NCBI GenBank assembly: GCA_022824925.1
Contig: JAJDYW010000034.1
Span: 24,402 to 88,401, forward strand
DNA from: Dehalococcoidia bacterium
GTDB lineage: Bacteria; Chloroflexota; Dehalococcoidia; Tepidiformales; Tepidiformaceae
Direction of reading: 5' to 3'
DNA length: 64,000 nt
Every line of letters starts with the position of its first letter. Position 1 is the stretch's first letter. Both the position numbers and the translations under genes were made by a program. Positions 47,512 to 57,491 of this stretch are shown here, in pieces. Below the pieces are notes generated by a model. The model did no database searches. It was not told where the DNA came from and was given only the letters and a program-made list of their open reading frames with translations.

Positions 47512-47952
47512 ATGAGCGGCGACCTCGACCGGGAACTGGACCGCCTGGCGATCATGGACCTGCTGATTCGCTACGCACGGTCGGTGGACGGCCACGACTT
47601 CGCGACGATGCGCTCCTGCTTCGCCGACGACCTCGTCTTCCTGAACATCGGCTCGCCGGACGCCCAGCACGGGGGCGACACCTACACGGAGACCATCCGC
47701 CGGTTGCTCGTGCCCTTCGGCGCCACGCAGCACCTGCTCGGCAACCAGGTCGTCGAGTTCGACGGGGACGTGGCCCACGTCGAGACGGACCTGCAGGCGA
47801 CGCACTTCATGGCCGGCGACCCGGACACGATCATGACGCTCTGGGCCTCCTACGTGGACGAGGTGGCGCGGGTCGGGGACGGGCACGAGTGGATCATCAC
47901 GCACCGCGATCTGCGGACGCGGGGCACGCAACGCACGACCAACGCCCCCTGA
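47512..47952 (+). CDS. SnoaL-like / NTF2-fold protein
   Basis: LAIMDLLIRYARSVDGHDFATMRSCFADDLVF. Confidence 0.8.
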   Translation: MSGDLDRELDRLAIMDLLIRYARSVDGHDFATMRSCFADDLVFLNIGSPDAQHGGDTYTETIRRLLVPFGATQHLLGNQVVEFDGDVAHVETDLQATHFMAGDPDTIMTLWASYVDEVARVGDGHEWIITHRDLRTRGTQRTTNAP

Positions 47953-47962
47953 GGAGAGACGC

Positions 47963-49123
47963 ATGCTGACGAAGGCCGACGAGTACCCCTTCCACCAGAC
48001 GGCGGAGACGTTCGCCGCCGTACACACCTCGGACAAGCACTGGAACGACGGGCACTACATCTGCCTGTGCGACATGGACGGGAACGTGTCGCTGGTCTCG
48101 ACTGTGCGGCTCTACCAGAACACGAACGTGCTCGACGGGTTCGTGTGCATCCGGCACGAGGGGATGCAGCACAACTTCCGCGTCTCGCGGCATCTGCGGC
48201 CGGACTTCGAGTACCGCGCGGGGCCGCTGCGGATCGAGCTGGTCGAGCCGATGGAGCAGATCCGGCTGGTGCTGGAGCCGAACGACTACGGCATCGCCTG
48301 CGACATCGTCTGCCACACGGTGGCGAAGCCGTACCACGGCCCCCTCAGCTCGCACCGCATCGACGGCTGGCTGCTGATGGAGCGCATGACCTACGAGGTG
48401 GCGGGGGTCGCGGAGGGCTGGATCGATGTGGCGGGAAAGCGCTTCGAGCTGACGCCGGAGCGCTCGGGCGTGTTCCGCAACCACTCGTGGGGGGTCCTGC
48501 GGGGGCGGGGCGGCCCGCCGATGCACGCCTCGCCGCCGCCGGCGGTGCAGCGTCCGCAGGGGCTGCGCAACTGGGTCCTCTACACGATGCCCGACCACTC
48601 AGGGTTCTACGAGTTCGTCGAGGACGCGGAGGGCACGCAGTGGTCGGGCGCCATCGCGAACGTGGACGGCTCCTGGAACAAGATGACGGGCGAGATCCTG
48701 CATCCCGACCGCGAGGTGCTGGTCACCAGCGTGGACCACGACCTCACGTTCTACGAGGGCTCCAGCCGCATCAGCGGCGGCAGCATCGCCATCCACGACA
48801 CCGAGGGGGTCACGCGCGAGTTCGAGATCGAGGACATGGGCTGGGTCTACTGCCAGGGCGGGGGCTACTTCGGAGGCTTCAACGACCGGCTCGGGCAGGG
48901 CGCCTACCGGGGCGAATACCACGAAGAGGGCGAGGTCTGGGACTGCACCCACCCGACGAAGATCGTCGACAGCGACGGGAACGAGGTCGACGACTTCCCC
49001 ACGGTGCTGGCGGAGAGCTTCGTGCTGCTGAAGAGCGGCGACCAGGTGGGCTCGGCGCACTTCGAGTGCGCGGCCTTCGGACCGGTCCCGAAGTACGGGC
49101 TGACCGGGCAGGGCGGCGGCTAG
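47963..49123 (+). CDS. Conserved hypothetical, possibly lipocalin/AttH-CrtC-like
   Basis: Long beta-rich ORF with Trp-rich MTGEILHPDREVLVTSVDHDLTF; fold assignment weak. Confidence 0.6.
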   Translation: MLTKADEYPFHQTAETFAAVHTSDKHWNDGHYICLCDMDGNVSLVSTVRLYQNTNVLDGFVCIRHEGMQHNFRVSRHLRPDFEYRAGPLRIELVEPMEQIRLVLEPNDYGIACDIVCHTVAKPYHGPLSSHRIDGWLLMERMTYEVAGVAEGWIDVAGKRFELTPERSGVFRNHSWGVLRGRGGPPMHASPPPAVQRPQGLRNWVLYTMPDHSGFYEFVEDAEGTQWSGAIANVDGSWNKMTGEILHPDREVLVTSVDHDLTFYEGSSRISGGSIAIHDTEGVTREFEIEDMGWVYCQGGGYFGGFNDRLGQGAYRGEYHEEGEVWDCTHPTKIVDSDGNEVDDFPTVLAESFVLLKSGDQVGSAHFECAAFGPVPKYGLTGQGGG

Positions 49124-49527
49124 GACGCTTTCTGGTCGACGCGGAAGGCGAGGGTCGCGACCTCCTCGCCATCGACGGCGGCGCGGACCTCGTACTCGCC
49201 CGCGTGCTCGAACTTCAGGGGCAGGTTGACGGCGATGGGGTGGGGCTGGGAGGCGCCCATGGGCAGCCCCGCGCGCCGGCCCACCTCGAAGCGGGCATCG
49301 ATCCGGGCGAGCTCGGCCTGGCCTTCCTCGCGGATGATGCGTATCTCCAGGGTGTGGGGCATGTTCGTCTCGTTCCACTCGACACGGGGGGAGACGGCGA
49401 CAGCGATGCCGCGCGTAACGGGAAGCGGCTCGTAGGCGTTGATGGTCGTCCAGCCGCCACCCTGCAGGTAGAGCTTGCCATTGATGACCTCGGCCCAGTC
49501 GGCAAGGATGAGGTAGTCGATGTTCAC
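49120..49527 (-). CDS. DUF6941-like beta-sandwich protein
   Basis: IDYLILADWAEVINGKLYLQGGGWTTI; GTG start. Confidence 0.65.
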   Translation of the reverse strand: MNIDYLILADWAEVINGKLYLQGGGWTTINAYEPLPVTRGIAVAVSPRVEWNETNMPHTLEIRIIREEGQAELARIDARFEVGRRAGLPMGASQPHPIAVNLPLKFEHAGEYEVRAAVDGEEVATLAFRVDQKAS

Positions 49528-49539
49528 GCGGTCGCCTCG

Positions 49540-49569
49540 TTGTAGTACATCTTGTACGACGAGTATACT
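49540..49569 (+). promoter_or_regulatory. Promoter TTGTAG-N18-TATACT with operator-like dyad GTACA-TCT-TGTAC in the spacer
   Basis: -35 49540-49545; dyad 49545-49557; -10 49564-49569 inside palindrome AGTATACT. Confidence 0.55.
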
Positions 49570-49592
49570 ACGGTGCGACCGGCGAGGAAGCA

Positions 49593-49871
49593 TTGGACAT
49601 CGAGACCTTTGAGTGGGACGCCGACAACGAGGAGAAGATCGCCCAACGCTTCGACCCGGAGGAGATCGATGAGGTGCTGGAAAACCAGCATGCCATCATT
49701 CGCAACAAGCGGAACCGCGCAGGAACACATCGCATCATCGGTCGCAACCACAGTGGGATGCTGATAACGGTCGTCGTGGCGCCGACGGGACAACAGACGG
49801 TCTGGCGTCCAATCACGGCATGGCGGAGCGATCGTGAGGAGCAAGCTCACGCGAAGCGAGAGGGAATCTGA
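49593..49871 (+). CDS. BrnT-like toxin (RNase fold)
   Basis: FEWDADNEEKIAQRFDPEEIDEVLEN...RIIGRNHSGMLITVVVAP...VWRPITAWRSDREEQ; TTG start. Confidence 0.7.
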   Translation: MDIETFEWDADNEEKIAQRFDPEEIDEVLENQHAIIRNKRNRAGTHRIIGRNHSGMLITVVVAPTGQQTVWRPITAWRSDREEQAHAKREGI

Positions 49872-50173
49872 TGAGCTCGAAGCACGACGATTGGGACTAC
49901 GAGAACCCTGAGGTCAAGCCAGGCCGTAAGAACCCATCAACCGTCTACTCGGTTCGCTTCCCGAAGGCAGAGATCGCCGCCGTCAGGGCAGCAGCCAGGG
50001 CAGCCGGTATGACGACGTCCGAGTTCATCCGTGAGGCTGCCCGTGAGAAGGCCGAGGGGCGAGTGCCCATCACGCACGAACCCCGAGTCGAGACCGGGGC
50101 GGCCTCCGGGGGCGACCGCTTCGCCCTCCAAACGGGAAGTGGCTTCTGGGACGTGGAGTCACTTCCCGACTAG
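49871..50173 (+). CDS. BrnA-like ribbon-helix-helix antitoxin
   Basis: STVYSVRFPKAEIAAVRAAARAAGMTTSEFIREAAREKA; TGATG overlap with toxin. Confidence 0.75.
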   Translation: MSSKHDDWDYENPEVKPGRKNPSTVYSVRFPKAEIAAVRAAARAAGMTTSEFIREAAREKAEGRVPITHEPRVETGAASGGDRFALQTGSGFWDVESLPD

Positions 50174-50235
50174 GCACACCCGCAACGCTGCGGCCAACGG
50201 CGGGTTTCACCACCCGGCTGTAGGATTGGCCCTCG

Positions 50236-51420
50236 ATGGGCGTCTACCGGCCTCCCCGCATGAAGTTCGGCGTGTTCCTGGGGCCGTTCCACCGGCTCGA
50301 GGAGAACCCCACGATCGCGTTCGACCGCGACCTGGAGCTGCTGGAGCAGCTCGAGCGGTTCGACTTCGACGAAGCGTGGATCGGGGAGCACCACAGCGCC
50401 GGCTGGGAGATCATCGCCTCGCCCGAGCTGTTCATCGTGGCGGCGGCGGAGCGCACGAAGAAGCTGCGGCTGGCGTCGGGCGTCCTCAGCCTGCCCTACC
50501 AGCACCCGCTGATCGTGGCGGACCGGTTTGTGCAGCTCGACCACATGACGCGCGGACGGGCGATCCTGGGCATGGGGCCGGGGGCCCTCAGCTCCGACGC
50601 CTACATGCTCGGCATCGACCCGCTCGACCAGCGGCGCATGATGAACGAGTCCCTCGACGCGATCATGCGGCTGTTCCGGGGCGAAGTGGTCACGGTCGAG
50701 ACGGACTGGTTCCGGCTGCACGAGGCGCGCCTGCAGGTCGCGCCATACACGCACCCGCATCCCCCCATGGCGGTGGCGGCGGGAGGGTCGCCGGCAGGCG
50801 CGCAGGCGGCGGGGCGACATGGGATCGACCTGGTGTCGTTCGGGGGCTTGAGCGACGCCAGCGGCGAGGCCCTCGCGCGCACCTACGGCTGGTACGAGGA
50901 GGCGGCGCGGGAAGCCGGCCACACGGTCTCGCGCGACCAGTGGCGGCTGGGCGTGCCCTTCTACCTGGCGGACTCGCGCGAGCAGGCGATCGCGGAGGCG
51001 CGCGAGGGCTACGAACGCGAGCTCAACGACTACTTCAGCGGCACCATCACCTCGCGCATGGCCCCCGACGCCTCGACCATCGAGGCGGGCATCGAGGGGG
51101 GCGGCCTCATCATCGGGACGCCCGAGGACGCGATCGCGGACATCGAGCGGCTGCTGGCGATCACCGGCGGGTTCGGGGGCTTTCTCGCACGGGCGCACGA
51201 GTGGGGCACGTGGGAACAGACGGTGCACAGCTACGAGCTGTTCTCGCGCTACGTCATCCCGCACTTCCGGGGGCAGCTCGAGGCGAAGCGGGGCAGCCAG
51301 CAGTGGGTGGCGGACACGCCCGAGGCGAAGATCAGCCGGGCAGCCGTCGAGAAGGCGTTCGAGGACGCCGGCATCGCGCAGTCAGTCGCTGAGGAGCAGG
51401 CAGCGGCGCGGCGGCGCTAG
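50236..51420 (+). CDS. LLM-class flavin-dependent oxidoreductase
   Basis: MKFGVFLGPFHRLEENPTIAFDRDLELLEQLERFDFDEAWIGEHHSAGWEI; alternative ATG at 50260. Confidence 0.92.
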   Translation: MGVYRPPRMKFGVFLGPFHRLEENPTIAFDRDLELLEQLERFDFDEAWIGEHHSAGWEIIASPELFIVAAAERTKKLRLASGVLSLPYQHPLIVADRFVQLDHMTRGRAILGMGPGALSSDAYMLGIDPLDQRRMMNESLDAIMRLFRGEVVTVETDWFRLHEARLQVAPYTHPHPPMAVAAGGSPAGAQAAGRHGIDLVSFGGLSDASGEALARTYGWYEEAAREAGHTVSRDQWRLGVPFYLADSREQAIAEAREGYERELNDYFSGTITSRMAPDASTIEAGIEGGGLIIGTPEDAIADIERLLAITGGFGGFLARAHEWGTWEQTVHSYELFSRYVIPHFRGQLEAKRGSQQWVADTPEAKISRAAVEKAFEDAGIAQSVAEEQAAARRR

Positions 51421-51743
51421 CTCGGAATCTCGCCCTTGTCGGTGAGGCCCTGCGCGAGGGAGTCGCGGCGGGCGCGGGCGTGGGCGCGCGCGGCAGGCGA
51501 GGCGCCGGGGTCGGGGGCGAGGCTGCGGGCGGCGACGAGCGCCGGCCACTGGTGGTAGGCGATACCCTCGCCGGCGTACTCGTAGCACCACGCGGCCACG
51601 ACGGCGGGGCCCGGGGAGAGGTCGGCCTCCGTCATGAGGATGGCGTAGATGGCGGCCTCGCGGGCGGCGGCCTGGTCGCCGGGCGGCAGGAAGCGCGCGA
51701 TCTGGTCGAGCGTGGCCTCGGTCTCGGCGTCGAACTCGGGCAT
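51417..51743 (-). CDS. Hypothetical protein (108 aa)
   Basis: ATGA overlap with upstream PEP mutase-like gene; tail-to-tail CTAG overlap with LLM gene. Confidence 0.6.
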   Translation of the reverse strand: MPEFDAETEATLDQIARFLPPGDQAAAREAAIYAILMTEADLSPGPAVVAAWCYEYAGEGIAYHQWPALVAARSLAPDPGASPAARAHARARRDSLAQGLTDKGEIPS

Positions 51744-52615
51744 CAGCGCACCGCGTGGCGGGTCTCGATGTCGCGCCAGCCGGGCGCGTTCACGATCCCC
51801 TCGAACTGGTGGAAGTCGACCATGGAGTCGCGGCGGGAGGCGGTCGTCTTCGTGTCGTGCAGGGCGCGGTAGGTCTCGCCGATCGCCTTCGCCGCGGAGA
51901 AGAGCCCGGAGAGCGGGTAGACGACCATGGTGAAGCCGATCTCCTGCAGCTCGGCGGCGGTGAGGAGGGGCGTCTTGCCACCCTCGATCATGTTGGCGAA
52001 GAGGGGCGTGCCACGGGGGAAGGCGTCGGCGATAGCGCGCAGCTCGTCGAGCGACTGCGGCGCCTCGACGAAGATCACGTCCGCGCCGGCCTCGTGGTAG
52101 AGGCGGCCGCGGCGGATGCCCTCGTCGAGGCCGAGGGGGCCGCGCGCGTCGGTGCGGCCGATGATGACGAGGTCGCCGTCGCCGCGGGCCTCGACGGCGG
52201 CGTGGAGCTTGGCGACCTGCTCCCCGGCGGGGATGACGCGCTTGTTCTCGAAGTGGCCGCACTTCTTGGGCCACTCCTGGTCCTCGAGGATGATTCCGGC
52301 GACGCCGGACTCGACGCACTCGCGGACGGTGCGGATGACGTTGAGGGGGTTGCCGTAGCCGGTGTCCATGTCGGCCACGAGGGGGACGTCGATGGCGCGA
52401 ACGATGTGGCGCACCCGCTCCATCGTCTCGGACATGGTCAGGAGACCGATGTCGGGGGCGCCGAGGGCCGAGGCGGAGAAGCCAAAGCCGGTGGTGAAGA
52501 GCGCCTCGAAGCCGGCCTGCTCGGCGAGGCGCGCGGAGAGCGCATCGTAGGCGCCGGGCAGGACGACGATCTCGGGACGGTGGAGCATGGCGCGGAGGGT
52601 GCTGGCGTGGTCCAT
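51743..52615 (-). CDS. Isocitrate lyase/PEP mutase family protein
   Basis: PGAYDALSARLAEQAGFEALFTTGFGFSAS, DMDTGYGNPLNV, EDQEWPKKCGH. Confidence 0.93.
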   Translation of the reverse strand: MDHASTLRAMLHRPEIVVLPGAYDALSARLAEQAGFEALFTTGFGFSASALGAPDIGLLTMSETMERVRHIVRAIDVPLVADMDTGYGNPLNVIRTVRECVESGVAGIILEDQEWPKKCGHFENKRVIPAGEQVAKLHAAVEARGDGDLVIIGRTDARGPLGLDEGIRRGRLYHEAGADVIFVEAPQSLDELRAIADAFPRGTPLFANMIEGGKTPLLTAAELQEIGFTMVVYPLSGLFSAAKAIGETYRALHDTKTTASRRDSMVDFHQFEGIVNAPGWRDIETRHAVR

Positions 52616-52686
52616 GGGGCCTCCCGTGGTGCCGTGCGGCGACGATACCGCCCCGCCGGGAGGGGCGTCGAGATGTCGGGATCAAC

Positions 52687-52714
52687 GAAGCCGGGCCCTT
52701 GCGGGTCCGGCTTC
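52687..52714 (-). terminator. Strong hairpin GAAGCCGGGCCC-TTGC-GGGTCCGGCTTC downstream of Rieske gene
   Basis: 12-bp stem (one G-U), no clear U tract. Confidence 0.45.
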
Positions 52715-52738
52715 GGGGCTGTGCCTGCAAGAGGCGGG

Positions 52739-54016
52739 CTAGCGGTCGGGGCCCTCGAGGTAACCGTCGAGCACCGTGTGCATGTGGCGGATGCGGCGCT
52801 CGCGGTAGTTGATGAGGAGGCCCTTGTACGAGCGCGAGTTCATGCCCTTCTGAACGCGCGGCAGGTTGTAGGAGTCCTGGTCCATCACGAGGCCGATCGA
52901 GATCTCGCCGTGCTTGTGCTGGCTGTGCACCGGGCGCGGGGGCGAGTCGGCTCCCGGTGGGATGCGCGCGTAGCTCTGCAGGTCGAAAAACATCTTGTTC
53001 GGGTCGGTGGGATGGGGGCGCTGGCGGAAGAAGCCGAAGCCAAGCGCCGTGATGTTGAAGGTGAGGTTGGGGAAGAGGTAGTAGTGGTAGTCGTCCGACA
53101 TCTGGTCGTCGTTGAGGCCGGAGACGTCCATGCCCTGGGCCTCGGCGGCGGCGCGGACGGCCTTCTGCATCGCCGGCCGGACATCGTTCATCCCGCCATC
53201 GAACGAGTCGGGGTCGATCCCGGAGCCGGCCAGAAACTGCTTCAGCGGCTGGGTGACCTCGTTCTGGTTCGGATAGCGCGGGCTCACGAGCCCGAACGGA
53301 ACCAGGTAGCGGTTGTGACGCTCGTAGAGGTCGATCTGGACGTGGATGTCGTCGAGCGACTCCAGCAGCTGCGGATGGATGCCCTGGACGTGGTAGACCT
53401 CGTTGAAGGCATCGACGGAGGCCTTCCAGTTGGTGTCCCACTCGACGGTCATGTCACCGACGATTGCGTAGTCCTCGAAGTGGTAGGGCGCGAGGTGCTC
53501 GGCGACGACGCCAAGGAACTCGAGGAGGGGTTCGGCGTCGGGATTCATGTTGAACCACACGAAGCCGCCCCAGGTGTCGCAGGGCACTTCCGTCAGGGCC
53601 GTCTCCTGGGGAACGCCCTGGGTGAACGTGTCCTCGTCCGGGACGAACTTCTTGGAGCCGTCGAGGTTGAACTCGAAGAAGTGGTAGGCGCACTGGAACG
53701 ACTCTGCGTGGCCCATGCCGGCGTTGCGGATCTGGTTTCCGCGGTGGGGGCAGACGTTGTAGAAGGCGCGGACCTTGTCCTCCGCCTCGCGCACGATGAG
53801 GAAGGACTCGGAGCCGAGCTCGGTGGTGAAGTAGTCGCCCACGTTGGGAATGTCGGACTCGCGGCCGGCCATGTTCCAGACCCTGGTCCACATGCGCTCC
53901 CACTCGAGCTCCATGTACTCCTTCGACGTGTAGCGCTCCTTGGGGATGAGCGCCGTGCCCATGGAGGGCTCGGACGCCTTCTCGGTCGGGGTGGTATAGC
54001 CGGCTTCGATGACCAT
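52739..54016 (-). CDS. Rieske-type aromatic ring-hydroxylating oxygenase alpha subunit
   Basis: CPHRGN...CAYHFFEF Rieske ligands; NEVYHVQGIHP catalytic region. Confidence 0.92.
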   Translation of the reverse strand: MVIEAGYTTPTEKASEPSMGTALIPKERYTSKEYMELEWERMWTRVWNMAGRESDIPNVGDYFTTELGSESFLIVREAEDKVRAFYNVCPHRGNQIRNAGMGHAESFQCAYHFFEFNLDGSKKFVPDEDTFTQGVPQETALTEVPCDTWGGFVWFNMNPDAEPLLEFLGVVAEHLAPYHFEDYAIVGDMTVEWDTNWKASVDAFNEVYHVQGIHPQLLESLDDIHVQIDLYERHNRYLVPFGLVSPRYPNQNEVTQPLKQFLAGSGIDPDSFDGGMNDVRPAMQKAVRAAAEAQGMDVSGLNDDQMSDDYHYYLFPNLTFNITALGFGFFRQRPHPTDPNKMFFDLQSYARIPPGADSPPRPVHSQHKHGEISIGLVMDQDSYNLPRVQKGMNSRSYKGLLINYRERRIRHMHTVLDGYLEGPDR

Positions 54017-54114
54017 GCAGTGGCTCTCCAGCGGCGCGCGGCGCGACAGGCCGCAACGCCCAGTGATAGCGCTCATGCTACGCCAGCGGGCGCAGGGGCG
54101 CGAGGGGAGGAGCC

Positions 54115-54924
54115 TCAGGCGTCGTCGCCCAGGAGGAAGGCGATGATGACCTCGGCAGCGCGGGGATCCTGCCAGAAGAAGCCGTGGCCGCCCTCGAACT
54201 CCTCGTAGCGGGCGTTCGGAACCTGGGCGGCGATGGCGCGGCCGTTCGCGGGCGGGGCGATGCCGTCGTAGGCGCCGCCGCAGACGAGCACGGGCATGGT
54301 CAGGGTCGGGAGGCGGTCGTAGACGTCGTGGTGGCGGCGCGCCTCGAGCTGGAGGCGGGCGCCGAGCTCGCGGCGAGGCTCGCCGGCGCCGATGACGGCG
54401 CCCTCCCGGCGCTGGTCGAGGAGGGCCTCCAGCTCCCTGGCGTTGGCTTCCTCCCACTCGGGCGTAACGCGCGTGTCGCTGATCCGGAGCTGGGTGCGCA
54501 TGCGCGTCTCGGGTTCGAGCGACTGGAGCTCGTGAAGGGGGTACGACGGGTTCCCCGTGCCGCCGCTCGACGTGCAGTTCAGCACGAGCCGCTCGACCCG
54601 CTCCGGGCAGGTGACGGCGAACTCCTGGGCAACCATGCCGCCGAACGAGGTGCCCATGACGAGGCAGCGTTCCCAGCCGAGGGCATCGAGGAGGGCGGCC
54701 GCGTCGGCCGCGTAGCCGGCCATGCTGTAGGGGCCGTCGGGGATGCTGGTCTGGCCGAGGCCGCGCTGGTCGTAGGAGAGCGTGGTGAAGCGCTCGCGAA
54801 GGATCGAGGCAAGCCCGGGTTTGCGGCGGAGATCGCCGCCGGTGCCGCTGATGTTGAGCACCCGCGGGCCCTCGCCCTCGATCTCGTAGTAGATGTCGAT
54901 ATCGCCAGCGCGGACGAAGGGCAT
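54115..54924 (-). CDS. Alpha/beta hydrolase
   Basis: LSYDQRGLGQTS, VMGTSFGGMVAQE, EGGHGFFWQDP. Confidence 0.92.
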   Translation of the reverse strand: MPFVRAGDIDIYYEIEGEGPRVLNISGTGGDLRRKPGLASILRERFTTLSYDQRGLGQTSIPDGPYSMAGYAADAAALLDALGWERCLVMGTSFGGMVAQEFAVTCPERVERLVLNCTSSGGTGNPSYPLHELQSLEPETRMRTQLRISDTRVTPEWEEANARELEALLDQRREGAVIGAGEPRRELGARLQLEARRHHDVYDRLPTLTMPVLVCGGAYDGIAPPANGRAIAAQVPNARYEEFEGGHGFFWQDPRAAEVIIAFLLGDDA

Positions 54925-54928
54925 GGGG

Positions 54929-55768
54929 CTAGGCCTCGTGCCACTCGGCGTCGAAGACGCGAGCGGCGGGGCCGGTCATGAAGACGGAGCCCTGGCCGTC
55001 CCACGCAAGGTGGAGGTCGCCGCCGGGGAGGGAGTCGGTGATGGCGTCGCCGGTGCGGCCGGTCAGCCGCCCGGCGGCGCAGACGGCCGACGCGCTCGTG
55101 CCGGAGGCGAGCGTGATCCCGGCGCCACGCTCCCAGACGCGGTGGCGGACGTGCTCGCGGTTGAGCACCTGCACGACCTGGAAGTTGGTGCGGTTCGGGA
55201 AGAGTGGGTGGTTCTCCACGAGCGGTCCGATCCGCTCGAGGGGGAAGTCGTCGACGTCGCCATCGAGCCAGTGGATGGCGTGCGGGTTCCCCATGCTGGC
55301 CAGGGTGAGGCGCAGCTCCATTCCGCCGACCTCAAGGGGATGGTCCACCACGGGGCCCGGACCATCAATGGCGGCGGGGAGGGAGGCGGGGTCGAAGCCG
55401 GGAGGGCCCATGTCCACGCGGGCGGCCGCGACCGCGCCGTCCTCGCGGAACAGTTCCAGTCTGAGCACGCCGGCGAGCGTCTCGATGGTGACGGACTGGG
55501 TGTCGGCGGGGACCATGCCCTCCTCGACGGCGTACTTCGCAAGGCAGCGGATGCCGTTCCCGCACATCTCCGCCTCGGAGCCGTCGGCGTTGAACATGCG
55601 CATGCGCAGGTCGGCGACATCGGAGGGGAGGGCGAGGATGAGGCCGTCGCTGCCGACGCCAAAGTGGCGGTCGCTGACCTTCCGGGCGACATCGGACCAG
55701 TCCCGTTCGGCCTCCGGGCGAACGTAGACGTAGTCGTTCCCGAGTCCGTGCATCTTCGTCACGCGCAT
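54929..55768 (-). CDS. dapF: Diaminopimelate epimerase
   Basis: KMHGLGNDYVYV, FNADGSEAEMCGNGIRCLAKY, TLASGTSASAVCAAG. Confidence 0.95.
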   Translation of the reverse strand: MRVTKMHGLGNDYVYVRPEAERDWSDVARKVSDRHFGVGSDGLILALPSDVADLRMRMFNADGSEAEMCGNGIRCLAKYAVEEGMVPADTQSVTIETLAGVLRLELFREDGAVAAARVDMGPPGFDPASLPAAIDGPGPVVDHPLEVGGMELRLTLASMGNPHAIHWLDGDVDDFPLERIGPLVENHPLFPNRTNFQVVQVLNREHVRHRVWERGAGITLASGTSASAVCAAGRLTGRTGDAITDSLPGGDLHLAWDGQGSVFMTGPAARVFDAEWHEA

Positions 55769-55828
55769 GCTCGCGAGTGTACACAAGGATTGGCGGCGCG
55801 CATCGGCGCTTGACCTGGTTCCGCAGGT

Positions 55829-56737
55829 CTAGCTCGGTTCCAGGAACGGACCGAGTGCTTCACTCGCGCCGTCCACGTCGTCGGCCCAGGCGATGCGGGA
55901 GTCCTGGGGGCGGAACCACTGGCGCTGGCGCCGCGCGAGACGCTTCGTCGCGCGCTTGGTGAGCTCGATTGCCTTCTCACGGGTTATGTCGCCGTCGAGT
56001 TCGCGGACGGCCTCCGCATAGCCGATGGAGGAGAGGGCGGATGCGTCGGGGGGAACCCCGGCGTCGAGGAGCGCCTGCGTTTCCTCGACGAGGCCCCCGG
56101 CGAACATGGCCTCGGTGCGCCGGTTGATGCGCCAGATGAGCTCCCGCTCCTCGCAGCCGGCGCCGAGCACGCGGAAGTCGAAGCCGGGATCGCCTTTCGT
56201 CTGCCAGTCGGTGATGGGCCGACCCGTGACCTCGTGGACCTCGAGGGCGCGGATGACGCGCCGCACGTTGCGGGCGTCGATGCGGCCGGCGGCTTCGGGG
56301 TCGACGGCGCGCAGGCGGGCGTGGAGCGTCTCCACGCCCTCGCGCTCGGCGAGGGCCGCGAGCTCGGCGCGGCGCTCAGGCTGCGGCGGGACATCGGGGA
56401 CCTGCCAGGCCTCCAGCAGCGCCCAGACGTACTGCCCGGTACCGCCCACGAGCCAGGCAACCTCGCCGCGGCCCCAGATGTCGTCGAGCGCGGCAAGGGC
56501 GTCGCGGCGGTAGAGAGCAAGGCTGTAGGAGTCGGGGGGATCGGCGATGTCGTACAGGTGGTGGGGGAGGAGGGCGCGGGTCTCGCGGGAGGGCTTGGCC
56601 GTGCCGATGTCCATGCCCCGGTAGATCTGGCGGCTATCGGCGTTGACGACCTCGCCGCCGAAGCGCCGGGCAAGGGCGAGAGCCAGCGCCGACTTGCCGG
56701 CGGCGGTCGGGCCGACGACGGCAACGAGCCGCCGCAC
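55829..56737 (-). CDS. miaA: tRNA dimethylallyltransferase
   Basis: VVGPTAAGKSALALALARRFGGEVVNADSRQIYRGMDIGTAKP. Confidence 0.96.
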   Translation of the reverse strand: MRRLVAVVGPTAAGKSALALALARRFGGEVVNADSRQIYRGMDIGTAKPSRETRALLPHHLYDIADPPDSYSLALYRRDALAALDDIWGRGEVAWLVGGTGQYVWALLEAWQVPDVPPQPERRAELAALAEREGVETLHARLRAVDPEAAGRIDARNVRRVIRALEVHEVTGRPITDWQTKGDPGFDFRVLGAGCEERELIWRINRRTEAMFAGGLVEETQALLDAGVPPDASALSSIGYAEAVRELDGDITREKAIELTKRATKRLARRQRQWFRPQDSRIAWADDVDGASEALGPFLEPS

Positions 56738-56740
56738 GGG

Positions 56741-57481
<741 letters not shown>

Positions 57482-57491
57482 CGCGACCTCC

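Noticed and set aside
51744-53441. N-terminal extension of the minus ORF 51417-53441
   Set aside because: P/R/H-rich shadow of PEP-mutase and Rieske genes; only the last 108 codons look genuine
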